Positions 23,566-31,676 of a stretch of 32,716 bases of DNA are shown here, one piece after another; position 1 is the stretch's first letter; every line of letters starts with the position of its first letter. Made by a program: the position numbers and the translations under genes. Origin of the DNA: CAILLO01 sp964579735 (GTDB lineage: Bacteria > Bacillota > Clostridia > Saccharofermentanales > UBA5734); the NCBI GenBank assembly GCA_964579735.1, contig CAZOHH010000021.1, positions 1 to 32,716 of the forward strand, given 5' to 3'. The notes below the pieces were generated by a model. That model searched no databases. It worked only from the letters and a program-made list of their open reading frames with translations, and had not been told where the DNA came from.

Positions 23566-24312
23566 TCAGATCGCGGCCCCAGCCGCGTCCCTGTCCAGAA
23601 AGAACTGCAGTCCCGGGTGTCCGACGAGTCGGGCGGCCGGGACTTCTTCGTGCGGCGCGCCGGCGAGGACCTTCGCGACGATGGGCGCCTTCTTCGCGCC
23701 CGACGCCATGAGGAAGACGGTGCCGGCCCGCGCAAGGGTGCGCGCGCTGACGGAGACGCCCTGGCGGACGGGGCGGGCGGTACCGAAGTACTTGATGCTG
23801 ACCGCGCGGGTCGTCGCGTCGAGATCGACGAGGATGCAGCCGTCCTGGTCGGGGGCGCCGGGCTCGTTGAAGCCGATGTGCCCGTTCATTCCGATGCCGA
23901 GCAGGGTGAACCCGATGCCTCCGTGGTCGGAGATCCAGCGGTCCACGGCACGGCACTCGGTGGCAGGGTCGGCGAGGCCGTCGAAGACGCGGCGGCGGGC
24001 AGGCGGGATGCCGGCAGGGGCGTAGAAGGTGTCGGTCATGACCTGGAGGCAGGAGCCACGGTCGTCGTAGCCGAGGCCGACCCATTCGTCGAGACCGACG
24101 TAAAAGACCGACGAGAGGTCGACGTGTCCCTCGCGCTGCAGTTCGACCAAGCGGGCGTAGGCCGGCAGCGGCGTGTCGCCGGCGGCGAGGCAGACCAGCG
24201 CGCCGGGGTGGGCGCGGATCCAGGCGGCGGCGGCCTGGGCGACGGCTTCGCACAGGGCAGCGGCGTCCGCGGAGACGCTGATGCGGACGGCGGGGGTCGC
24301 TTGCCCTACCAT
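23566..24312 (-). CDS. Glucosamine-6-phosphate deaminase family protein (NagB-like), 248 aa
   Basis: The family converts glucosamine-6-phosphate to fructose-6-phosphate and ammonia, or hydrolyses 6-phosphogluconolactone. The phosphate loop AAGDTPLPAY (43-52), catalytic YVGLDEWVG with D75 (71-79) and LGIGMNGHIGFNEP (138-151) with H145 and E150 place it on the NagB side. The Asp before Gly-His in E. coli NagB is Asn143 here, a change I believe is common in related Gram-positive enzymes. The start overlaps the glycosidase stop by seven bases and lacks a ribosome binding site, so it is coupled. As the last gene of the sugar operon it would feed the processed sugar into glycolysis; the amino-sugar substrate is inferred. 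Confidence 0.88.
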   Translation of the reverse strand: MVGQATPAVRISVSADAAALCEAVAQAAAAWIRAHPGALVCLAAGDTPLPAYARLVELQREGHVDLSSVFYVGLDEWVGLGYDDRGSCLQVMTDTFYAPAGIPPARRRVFDGLADPATECRAVDRWISDHGGIGFTLLGIGMNGHIGFNEPGAPDQDGCILVDLDATTRAVSIKYFGTARPVRQGVSVSARTLARAGTVFLMASGAKKAPIVAKVLAGAPHEEVPAARLVGHPGLQFFLDRDAAGAAI

Positions 24313-25688
24313 GTGAGCTTGGGAAGCAGTTCGGGCTGCATACGGAACATCTCGTCGATCAGGGCCACGGCGTTGGCGTAGCTGGACACGGTCGGGTCGA
24401 GGAGGATGGCCTGGAGGAGCTTCGGACGGCTCTTCTCGGCGAAGGCCTGGATCAGGAGGTCGTGGACGGAGCCCTGGAGGTTGATCATGGCGGCGCAGGC
24501 CGTGGGCAGGGCCGGCATGATCTCGGGGTGGACACCGCGGCCGTCGAAGAGAGCGGGCAGTTCGATGGTCATGCCGGGAAGCAGGTTGGGAGCGAATCCC
24601 TCGTTGCGTACGTTGACCGCGCCGATGCGGGTGGGTTGATCGAAGTACACGGCCTCGGCGATGCGGATGCCATATTCATTGGAGGGCTTGAGTTCAGCGC
24701 CGAGTTCGAAGCGGCCCTGGAATCCCGGGTCGCCCGCGGAAGCGGGGGCAACAGGGCTGAAGAGGGGCCGAGCCGTGGGGTTCTGGGAAAAGTTGTAGAT
24801 GAACTCGGGAGTCTTCTTCGTCTCCCACGGGTGCTCGGAGACGGAGTCGTGGAAGTACTGGATCAGGGCGCTGGCGAGATAACCATCGCTCCAGGCGAAG
24901 TACTCGCCGATGTGGTTGGCGCCGGGGTAGGGCCAGAGGCCATAGGTGCGGAAGAGGATGCGGGAGAGGGCGTACTCGTCCCAGTTGGACAACCAGTCCG
25001 CCTTGCGCTCGCGTTCGCGGAGCAGGGGGTACAGGTCCTCGCCGGTGGAGCGCTTCGTGATGCTGGTGAACCAACCGAAGTGGTTCAGCCCCAGCGGCTT
25101 GGCGTCGATCTCGCCACGGGGAAGGTCGAGGAAGAGCTCGAGCTGGTCGAGTCCCATCTGTTCGCCGTGGCACAGGCCGACGACCTTGATCTTCGTGAGC
25201 TTCGCGATGGCTTCCACGAGCTTGGCTTCGGGATTCGTGTAGTTGAGCAGCCAGGCGTCGGGACACAGTTCCTCCATTGCGCGGGCGATGTCGAGCATCG
25301 GGCCGACGTTGCGCAGGAAGTGGAACATGCCGCCGGGGCCGCCGTTCTCTCCGTAGACCTGGCGGAATCCGTAGCGGCGGGGGATATGGAAGTCCATGGA
25401 CCAGTAGTGGTAGCGGTCGACCTCGATGGCGGTGACGACGAAGTCGGCGCCCGCGACGGCCGCGCGGAGGTCGGTCGTGGCGGAGACGAGGACCTTGCGG
25501 CCGAGGCGTTCGGCGGCTGCGACGCAGTAGCGGTAGCTGACGGAGAGTGCCTCGGGGGCGATGTCCATCAGGTGGATGGAGAGGTCGTCGACGGTCGAGA
25601 AGAGCGGGCTCAGCAGGATGTCGGCGACCGTGGCGGGGCAGAAGCTGACGCTGCCGGCACCGATGATGGCGAACTTGACCTTGCTCAT
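24306..25688 (-). CDS. Glycoside hydrolase family 4, NAD- and metal-dependent, 460 aa
   Basis: Family 4 enzymes cleave glycosides by a transient oxidation at C3 with NAD and a divalent metal, in the cytoplasm. The Rossmann start FAIIGAGSVSF (6-16), the LLNYTNPEA motif (147-155) and the metal motif GLCHGE (171-176, C173 and H174), followed by GLNHFGW with H203, are present. CHG rather than CNVP, CDMP or CHSV suggests an unphosphorylated alpha-glycoside or alpha-uronide, not a phosphoglycoside. The ATG follows GAGGAGG by eight bases. It lies 13 bases after the kinase gene, so hydrolysis of the imported, unphosphorylated glycoside followed by kinase action is consistent with the motif. The exact sugar is unknown. 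Confidence 0.9.
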   Translation of the reverse strand: MSKVKFAIIGAGSVSFCPATVADILLSPLFSTVDDLSIHLMDIAPEALSVSYRYCVAAAERLGRKVLVSATTDLRAAVAGADFVVTAIEVDRYHYWSMDFHIPRRYGFRQVYGENGGPGGMFHFLRNVGPMLDIARAMEELCPDAWLLNYTNPEAKLVEAIAKLTKIKVVGLCHGEQMGLDQLELFLDLPRGEIDAKPLGLNHFGWFTSITKRSTGEDLYPLLRERERKADWLSNWDEYALSRILFRTYGLWPYPGANHIGEYFAWSDGYLASALIQYFHDSVSEHPWETKKTPEFIYNFSQNPTARPLFSPVAPASAGDPGFQGRFELGAELKPSNEYGIRIAEAVYFDQPTRIGAVNVRNEGFAPNLLPGMTIELPALFDGRGVHPEIMPALPTACAAMINLQGSVHDLLIQAFAEKSRPKLLQAILLDPTVSSYANAVALIDEMFRMQPELLPKLTW

Positions 25689-25701
25689 GGCTTTTTCCTC
25701 C

Positions 25702-26787
25702 TCAGGGGCGCGGGTCGGGGGACCCTGCGATCTCGTTCCAGGCGGGGCTGTATCCGTTCTCGACGTAGAAGGCCGAGGTGAGTGACGCGAGCGCGAGGGC
25801 GCCGCCGGGGTCGAGCCCCGCGAGGCGGCCCGCGCAGAGGCCGGCGTTGAAGTTGTCGCCGGCGCCGGTCTGGAGGACGGGAGGGCGGCGGACTCGAGTG
25901 CGGTAGGATTCGGAACCGCCGGACCAGACGATGGTGCCGTGGGTCCGCTCGTGGAAGACGACCCACTCGAAGTGCAACCGGTCGAGGATAGCCCGGCCCT
26001 TCTCGGAGTCGGAATCGGTGAGATCGAGCTCCATGGCTTCGCAGACGCGATCGGCCTCGTTTCGGTTGAGGCTGAGGAGGATGCGGATATGGGGAGGCAG
26101 CGCGGCGAGGCGTGCGAGATAGTCGCGAAGGTCGGTGGGAGTGCGGCGCGTGCAATCGGAGAGGTCGACCAGCAGGGGAACTTCTCGGGTCAATGAGGGC
26201 AGGACGTCGCGGGCGAGTCCGGCAAGGAGGTCGGTCGCGCCGGGCAGCTCGCTCCAATTGACGAGGGCGAGCAGGTCGCAGCCGGAGAGGATCTCGACGA
26301 GACGCGGGGGTGGAAGCACCGACGTCAGAGCCGCGTAGTCGAGGTGGTTGATCTGGCGGTTCATGGCCAGCATGAACTTGCCGTCGTCGAACTCGAGGGC
26401 GATGCTGAGACCGGGCTCCCCGACGCTGTGGAGATCACCGAATCGGACCAGCGGGGCGAAGCATGGGTGCATCGCAGGAGCGCCGAAGGGCGCGATGGCG
26501 CGGATGCCGGCGCCGAGGCAGCCGAGGGCGTTGGCCAGGATCGGGGTGTTTCCGCCGAGTTTCTCCATGCGCTCCTCGAGCTCGACGGAGCCGTTGCGGC
26601 CGGCGCGCTCGACGACGAAGCGGCCGAAGTCCTCCATGCGGTCGAAGTATTGGGGAGCCTGATCCGCTTCCGAGGCGCGAAGGGGGCGGACGATCCAGTC
26701 GACGAAGGCGTCGAAGCCGACGAAAACGGTCTTGCCCGCGAGCGGACCCTCCGAGGTCGATAGGAGCCGCGGCAGCGCTGCGGTCAT
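25702..26787 (-). CDS. PfkB/ribokinase-family sugar kinase, 361 aa
   Basis: An ATP-dependent sugar kinase. The opening strand VFVGFDAFVDWIV (21-33), KLGGNTPILANALGCLG (76-92) and the catalytic motif QTGAGDNFNAGLCAGRLAGLD with base D311 are clear. The N-terminal GFDAFVD is less usual than the GxxxxD of ribokinase but keeps the Asp that contacts the sugar. Overall length is longer than most family members. The ATG at 26785-26787 overlaps the UroD-like stop as ATGA. Its place between importer and glycosidase says it phosphorylates the monosaccharide released from the imported compound; no specific sugar can be named. Confidence 0.9.
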   Translation of the reverse strand: MTAALPRLLSTSEGPLAGKTVFVGFDAFVDWIVRPLRASEADQAPQYFDRMEDFGRFVVERAGRNGSVELEERMEKLGGNTPILANALGCLGAGIRAIAPFGAPAMHPCFAPLVRFGDLHSVGEPGLSIALEFDDGKFMLAMNRQINHLDYAALTSVLPPPRLVEILSGCDLLALVNWSELPGATDLLAGLARDVLPSLTREVPLLVDLSDCTRRTPTDLRDYLARLAALPPHIRILLSLNRNEADRVCEAMELDLTDSDSEKGRAILDRLHFEWVVFHERTHGTIVWSGGSESYRTRVRRPPVLQTGAGDNFNAGLCAGRLAGLDPGGALALASLTSAFYVENGYSPAWNEIAGSPDPRP

Positions 26788-27959
26788 GTCGTCGTCCTCG
26801 GGTACACGCCTGCATCACGGCTGGTGAGCAGAATCTGGTTGACGTTGGCGAAAGGCGTACCCGGGGCGAGACTGTTTCCCTCTCGCAGGACGAAGGCGCG
26901 GCTCTTGCCCATGACACCGGACGCGAGGATGCGGCGCACCTCGGCGTCGATCCGTTCGGGCGTGCCGTTGAGCAGCAGGCCGGTCGAAGGGCCGCCGTAG
27001 ATGCGGGTGCCGGGCAGGAGTTCGTCGTAGAGGCGTGCGAAGTCCACGGGGAATCCCGTGTCGAAGCTCATCACGCCGAGCTCCTTCTGCAGGATGGGAA
27101 AGAACCGTTGGGCATCGCCGCAGAGGTGCATCGAGCGGTCGGCGCCAGGTACGGTGAGTTCGTCGAGGATGCGACGGTGGCAGGGCAGCACGAACTCACG
27201 GTACATGTCCGTGGATAGGACGACGATGGCATCGTCGGCGATGCCGAAGCCGTCCGCCAGGGCAGGTTCGCCGAGATAGGCGCGGACCTCGCGGATCCGC
27301 CGGATCACGGCCTCGGTGATCCAGTCGAGCAGAGCCCGGGCTTCGTCCGGCCGGTCGATCAGGTCCAGCAGGAAGTCCGAAGCGCCGCGCATTCCGCAGC
27401 AAAGAGTGAACGGACCGTCGGAGCCGGTCATGTTGAAGGGCATGGCCACGTTCCCGATGCCGAACCCGAGGAATTCGAAGCCGGCGGCTTTTCGTTCCTG
27501 GAAGTGCTCGTAGTACCGACGCACGTCGGCCCCCACTCCTTCGAAGGCGCGTGGAGGCTCGCGGCGAAGCAGTTCGCGCTGACCCTCCTCCGTGAGGAAA
27601 TGCGGCACGTGGGGTTCGCGGCTGTCGTAGCCGACCGTGCCGCCCAGCCAGGCGAGTTCGAGGAAGTTCTGGAAATCGACGATGAGCGGCCAGCCCGTGT
27701 CGACGGTCGAGACGGGGTCGTCCGACAGGAGGTTGCGGTCGAGCCAGGCGCGGGTGCGTAGCTGGAGGTCCAGCATGAGGTCGGGATCCTGGAGGTAAGG
27801 GGACAGGGACCAGCGGTCGGCGTTCTCCACCGGGTCGGCGAGCCAGCAGCGCACGTCGGCGTAGATCGTGACGGGTACCCGGGTGGGCGCTCCGCGGTGG
27901 TAGGCGCCCCAGACCTGGCGGGACTCCTCGGGATTCCGGACCGTATCGGGATGATTCAT
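26784..27959 (-). CDS. Uroporphyrinogen-decarboxylase-like (UroD/MtaA superfamily) protein, 391 aa
   Basis: The fold is recognised from ADDAIVVLSTDMYREFVLPCHRRILDEL (241-268) and MHLCGDAQRFFPIL (277-290), then SFDTGFPVDFARL, IYGGPSTGLLLNGTPERIDAEV and APGTPFANV. True UroD makes coproporphyrinogen; its methyltransferase relatives (MtaA type) move methyl groups from a corrinoid protein and bind zinc with HxC plus a later Cys. Here H278-L-C280 is present, but the later position (usually xGCxxxPxTP) reads EGNSLAPGTP, so the Cys is N362. Its activity may differ. The ATG follows AAGGAG by 11 bases; the frame extends upstream only as a shadow of the permease. Proteins like this often accompany LplB-type importers, without known function. 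Confidence 0.85.
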   Translation of the reverse strand: MNHPDTVRNPEESRQVWGAYHRGAPTRVPVTIYADVRCWLADPVENADRWSLSPYLQDPDLMLDLQLRTRAWLDRNLLSDDPVSTVDTGWPLIVDFQNFLELAWLGGTVGYDSREPHVPHFLTEEGQRELLRREPPRAFEGVGADVRRYYEHFQERKAAGFEFLGFGIGNVAMPFNMTGSDGPFTLCCGMRGASDFLLDLIDRPDEARALLDWITEAVIRRIREVRAYLGEPALADGFGIADDAIVVLSTDMYREFVLPCHRRILDELTVPGADRSMHLCGDAQRFFPILQKELGVMSFDTGFPVDFARLYDELLPGTRIYGGPSTGLLLNGTPERIDAEVRRILASGVMGKSRAFVLREGNSLAPGTPFANVNQILLTSRDAGVYPRTTT

Positions 27960-27967
27960 GCGGGGGT

Positions 27968-28849
27968 TCACTCCTTCACGCTGCCGAGCATGATGCCCGA
28001 CACGAAGTACTTCTGGAGGAAGGGATAGGCCAGCAGGACGGGAATCGCGGCGATGAAGACCTGGGCGGCCTTCAGTGTGCGGTCCGAGATGAGGCGCAGC
28101 AGCTCGGCGGAAGCCTTGGTGAGGATGCGCACGTTGGGCTGGACGAGGATGGCCTGGAGGTAGGTCTGCATGGGGTACTTCGCCGATTCGTTCATGTAGA
28201 GGAGCCCGTCGAACCAGGAGTTCCAGTGGTAGACCATGGTGAAGACGACCATGGTCGCGAGCGACGGGAGCGAAAGCGGGATGAATATCTGCAGCAGGAT
28301 GCGGAAGTGTCCGGCGCCGTCGATCTCCGCGGATTCGCTGATGTCCGTGGGGATGTTTCGGAAGAAGTTCATCATCAGGATGATGTTGAAGATCTGCACG
28401 GCACAGGGAATCACGAGCGCCCACATGGAATTGATCAGCCCGGTGTATCGGACGATCATGTACGTGGGGATCATGCCGCCGGAGAAGAGCATCGCGAAGA
28501 GGAACATCCAGACGATCACGCCGCGGGCGCGGAACTGCGTCTTCGAGAGGGACAGGGGATAGGCGGCGAGGACGGTCATGAGCATGCTGAAGGCGACGCC
28601 GAGCACGACGCGGACGGCGGAGACCTGCATGGCGGTCCAGAAGGGCCCGCGGGCGAGAATGTAGACATAGGATCGCAGGGTCGTCGCGACGGGCCAGAGG
28701 AAGACCTTGCCGGATACGACGGCGGAGCTGGAGCTGAGCGAGATCGCGAGGACCTGGATCACGGGAACAAGGCAGATCGCGGCATAGAAGAGGAAGAACA
28801 GGTTGTTCGCGAGCTTGAAGGTCCTGCGGCCGAGGGAGCGGTCGACCAT
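27968..28849 (-). CDS. Sugar ABC transporter permease, LplC/YtcP type (CUT1), 293 aa
   Basis: One of two permeases of a binding-protein-dependent sugar importer. About six membrane helices are visible, and the cytoplasmic EAA loop reads ESAEIDGAGHFRILLQIFIPLS, the contact site for the ATPase. The C-terminus QKYFVSGIMLGSVKE is typical of YtcP/LplC proteins. The ATG has AGGAGG eight bases upstream. It follows the partner permease gene after 16 bases. No ATPase gene lies in the visible operon, a usual situation for this class, which shares a general MsiK-like ATPase encoded elsewhere. Confidence 0.95.
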   Translation of the reverse strand: MVDRSLGRRTFKLANNLFFLFYAAICLVPVIQVLAISLSSSSAVVSGKVFLWPVATTLRSYVYILARGPFWTAMQVSAVRVVLGVAFSMLMTVLAAYPLSLSKTQFRARGVIVWMFLFAMLFSGGMIPTYMIVRYTGLINSMWALVIPCAVQIFNIILMMNFFRNIPTDISESAEIDGAGHFRILLQIFIPLSLPSLATMVVFTMVYHWNSWFDGLLYMNESAKYPMQTYLQAILVQPNVRILTKASAELLRLISDRTLKAAQVFIAAIPVLLAYPFLQKYFVSGIMLGSVKE

Positions 28850-28865
28850 GGTTCGTTCCTCCTTC

Positions 28866-29765
28866 CTAGAAGACGCGGTAATCCGCCTTCTTGTATGCGA
28901 AGTAATAGCCGAGGGAGATCAGGACCAGACTCACGACCGAGCGGAAGAGCCCGACCGCCGCGGCAAGGGAGAACTGCGCCTGCTGGATGCCGGCGCGGTA
29001 GACCCAGGTGTCGATGACGTCCCCCGTCGAATAGACCGAGGTGCTGTAGAGGTTGAGGATCTGGTCGAAGCCGGCGTTGAGGATGCTGCCGAGGCTCAGC
29101 AGCAGCATGACGACGATGGTCGTGCGCATGCCGGGGAGCGTCACGTGCCAGGTCCGCTTGAAATAGCCGGCGCCATCCAGGGAGGCGGCCTCGTAGAGGG
29201 TCGGGCTGATGCCGACGATGGCCGCGAGGAACAGGATCGTGCCGAAGCCGGTGATCTGCCAGACCTCGGTGCCGACGAGGATCCAGGGAAACAAGGATGC
29301 CGTCGAGAGGAAGCGGATCGGGGCGACGCCGAATACGGAGAGCATCTTGTTCACGATGCCGTCGGAGGCGAGGAAGTCCTTGAAGATGCCGCCGAGGATG
29401 ACCCAGGAAAGGAAGTACGGGTAGTAGATGATGGTCTGCACGGTCTTCTTGAAGTGACGGTTTCGCAACTCGTTCAGAAGGATCGCGATGAGGATCGCGG
29501 CGACAGTGTCGAAGACGATCTTGAGGCTGGCGATGAAGAGCGTGTTCGTGACCACGCGCTGCACATCCGGCAGGATCAGCATGCGCTGGAAGTAGTAGAG
29601 CCCGACCCAGGGGGACTTGAAGAACCCGAGGGCGGGGTCGAACTTCTGGAACGCCATGACGATGCCGAGCATCGGCCCGTAGTTGTATACGAGGAGCAGG
29701 AGCAGCGGCGGCAGGATCATGAGGTAGAGCGGGAGCTCACGCCGCAGCCGGTGGTTGATCTTCAT
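28866..29765 (-). CDS. Sugar ABC transporter permease, LplB type (CUT1), 299 aa
   Basis: The partner permease. The N-terminus LPLYLMILPPLLLLLVYNYGPMLGIVMAFQ, the NTLFIASLKIVFDTVAAI region and the EAA loop LYEAASLDGAGYFKRTWHVTLPG match LplB/YteP proteins, and the C-terminus ends in YKKADYRVF, characteristic for this group. About six membrane helices. The ATG has AGGAGG seven bases upstream. The open frame continues upstream through the lipoprotein gene only as a shadow. The gene is separated from the lipoprotein gene by a strong hairpin, so its expression may be lower than that of the binding protein. Confidence 0.95.
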   Translation of the reverse strand: MKINHRLRRELPLYLMILPPLLLLLVYNYGPMLGIVMAFQKFDPALGFFKSPWVGLYYFQRMLILPDVQRVVTNTLFIASLKIVFDTVAAILIAILLNELRNRHFKKTVQTIIYYPYFLSWVILGGIFKDFLASDGIVNKMLSVFGVAPIRFLSTASLFPWILVGTEVWQITGFGTILFLAAIVGISPTLYEAASLDGAGYFKRTWHVTLPGMRTTIVVMLLLSLGSILNAGFDQILNLYSTSVYSTGDVIDTWVYRAGIQQAQFSLAAAVGLFRSVVSLVLISLGYYFAYKKADYRVF

Positions 29766-29791
29766 CGCGGGTCCTCCTGTGGGCGAGGTGG

Positions 29792-29816
29792 GGGGACCGG
29801 CGTGAAGCCGGTCCCC
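29792..29816 (-). terminator. Perfect 10-bp hairpin between binding-protein and permease genes
   Basis: GGGGACCGGC, a five-base loop and GCCGGTCCCC form a perfect stem just after the lipoprotein stop. No run of T follows on the minus strand, so it is more likely an attenuating or 3'-protecting hairpin that raises binding-protein mRNA relative to the permeases than a full terminator. Confidence 0.6.
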
Positions 29817-29836
29817 GCAGCGCTTCTGGGAACTCG

Positions 29837-31603
29837 TCAGGAATTCTTGAACCAGTCCTGGATGCTCACGGAGCCCTTGGACTTGAACCAAGCGTCCAGT
29901 TCTCCCTTGACCGTATTGTAGTACAGGGTGTCGTACTGTGCCGTGAACGCGTCGAAGGTCGCGATGTCGGCCTGGCCGGTGATGATCTTGACGACCATCT
30001 CGTCGTAGAGGGTCTTGACGGTCGGAGCGTTCTCGACCATGTAGGCGGTGGGTTCGTCGGTGTATTCGTTGAACATCATGTTCTTGCCCTTGATGTTCTT
30101 GTCCACGACGCCCATGCAGCCCGCTTCCGTGTAAGTGGTGTAGGCCGGCCAACCCGACTTGTCCTTGCTGGTCTCATAGGTCTTGGCCTGGTCGTAGAAC
30201 TGCTTGTATCCGCTGAACATTCCTTCGGTCTTGCCGGACTTGAAGGCCTCGGAGATCGCGAGGAAGCCTTCGTAGTTGAACGCAGGATTGTAGATCAGCA
30301 GCGGGAACATGAGGAAGACCTGGTTGTTGTCTGCCGGGACCACGTTGTAGGTGGCCAGGTCGGCGGTCGCAGGGTCGTTGTTCAAGGCGTGGAAGAGGTT
30401 GAGCATCTTGACGAGGGCTTCCGGATGCTCGAATCCCTTGCGGACGATGTTGATGTTGGTGATGCCCGCGGCGGTGGTGGCGGTGCTGGCGACCTTGCCG
30501 TCGACACCGGGGATCTGGATCGGGACCCAGTTGGCGTTGGGGTCGTTGTCCAGGTTCTGGGGCAGCGGCCACCAGGACTCCCAGAGTCCGCCGAACACGA
30601 CGCCGGCCTTGCTGGTCGCGAGCTGCTCCTGGTATTTCGCGTCGTCATAGGTGAAGTATTCGGGGTCGAGCCAGCCCTTCGTGTAGTATTCCGCGGCCTT
30701 GACGATCGCGGCCCGGGTCTTGGCGCGCTGGTCCGCTCCGAGCATGCCGTCCTCGAGTCCGCCCTTGCCGTCGGCGATGGTGATGCCGGGGTAGGAGCCG
30801 AACATGTTGAAGAAGGTGTTGGACATGCCCCAGTTGTAGGACTGCTGCGCGCCGCCGGGATAGGTGAAGGCGACGGTGTCGTTCTTGCCGTTCTTGTCGG
30901 GGTCGTTCTCGACGAAGGCCTTCATGACGGCCTCGAGTTCGGTGAAGTTCGTCGGGGTGGACAGGGAGAGGTTGTCCAGCCAGTCCTTCTTGACCCAGAC
31001 CATGTCGGAGCTGTCCTGATAGGAGAAGCCGTTGGCCAGGCCGAAGACCTTGTCTTCACGGGTGGTGGCCATCAGGAAGGGGGCGTAGCCGTCGGTCTGG
31101 AACTTCTTCAGGAAGGGGCTCGCATATTCGACGACGGGCTTCGTGATCTCCTCGACGAGACCGGCGGCGAAAAGACGCTCGAATTGCGTGCGGCTGACGG
31201 AGAGGACGTCCGGCAGGGCCGACGCGGCCAGCATCGTGTTGAACTTGTCCTCGGCCTGAGCGCCGGGGCAGGTCCACAGGAAGCTGTACTCGATGTTGAG
31301 CCTTTCCTTGTAGGTGCGCGTATACAGGTTGTCGTCGATCGTGTCGGTTCCGGCGAACCAGAACTGGCCGTCGTTGCCCATGTGGATGCTCGTCACCTTG
31401 ACGGGCTCGGCGTACTTGCCGAACGGGTCCTCGGTGGGCGCGGCGTCACCCTTGACGTCCGCGGCGGTGTAGACCTTCGCGGCCGCAGTCGGCGTGGCGG
31501 AGGCGGTGGGAGTGGCGGTCGGCGCGGCCTGACAGGCGCCGAGGAGCATGGACAGGGAGAGGACTAGGACCAACAGGGGCAGCAGGAACCGGTTCGTCTT
31601 CAT
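29837..31603 (-). CDS. Sugar-binding lipoprotein of the ABC importer (LipO/YtcQ type), 588 aa
   Basis: The extracellular substrate receptor for the two permeases. The start ATG follows GAGGAGG; the signal peptide has a basic head (MKTNR), a hydrophobic core and the lipobox LGAC at about residues 22-25, so the mature protein is lipid-anchored. A Thr/Pro/Ala linker (PTATPTASATPTAAA) follows, common in Chloroflexota and some Gram-positive lipoproteins. Within the mature part, solute-binding patterns such as FNTMLAASALPDVLSV and the calcium-site-like segment DPDKNGKNDTVAFTYPGG are typical of the long LipO/YtcQ proteins that bind oligosaccharides. A frame extension to 31648 lacks a ribosome binding site and would bury the signal peptide. 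Confidence 0.93.
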   Translation of the reverse strand: MKTNRFLLPLLVLVLSLSMLLGACQAAPTATPTASATPTAAAKVYTAADVKGDAAPTEDPFGKYAEPVKVTSIHMGNDGQFWFAGTDTIDDNLYTRTYKERLNIEYSFLWTCPGAQAEDKFNTMLAASALPDVLSVSRTQFERLFAAGLVEEITKPVVEYASPFLKKFQTDGYAPFLMATTREDKVFGLANGFSYQDSSDMVWVKKDWLDNLSLSTPTNFTELEAVMKAFVENDPDKNGKNDTVAFTYPGGAQQSYNWGMSNTFFNMFGSYPGITIADGKGGLEDGMLGADQRAKTRAAIVKAAEYYTKGWLDPEYFTYDDAKYQEQLATSKAGVVFGGLWESWWPLPQNLDNDPNANWVPIQIPGVDGKVASTATTAAGITNINIVRKGFEHPEALVKMLNLFHALNNDPATADLATYNVVPADNNQVFLMFPLLIYNPAFNYEGFLAISEAFKSGKTEGMFSGYKQFYDQAKTYETSKDKSGWPAYTTYTEAGCMGVVDKNIKGKNMMFNEYTDEPTAYMVENAPTVKTLYDEMVVKIITGQADIATFDAFTAQYDTLYYNTVKGELDAWFKSKGSVSIQDWFKNS

Positions 31604-31647
31604 GTTTTCCTCCTCTTTCTTGTTTCTCCTGGCTTCCACTATGTTCA

Positions 31648-31664
31648 TGCAGCTTCGCGCTGCA
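31648..31664 (-). other. Small hairpin between the MttB-family and lipoprotein genes
   Basis: TGCAGC, loop of five bases, GCTGCA, lying 13 bases after the methyltransferase stop and 45 before the lipoprotein ATG. It has no T run. It could be an mRNA-processing or attenuation site, or part of a weak regulatory region; no promoter was recognised in the 73-base spacer. Confidence 0.35.
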
Positions 31665-31676
31665 AAGCGGCGGGGT

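Noticed and set aside
23566..24312. Inactivation of the NagB-like enzyme because Asn replaces the Asp before Gly-His
   Set aside because: The other catalytic residues are intact and the change seems common in related enzymes, so loss of function is not supported.
24462..25781. Open frame of about 439 codons on the plus strand opposite the glycosidase gene
   Set aside because: The opposite strand encodes a complete GH4 enzyme with a good ribosome binding site. The antisense product has no recognisable motif.
30389..31567. Open frame of about 392 codons on the plus strand opposite the sugar-binding lipoprotein gene
   Set aside because: Gly/Val/Asp-rich shadow of the lipoprotein gene; no ribosome binding site or domain.
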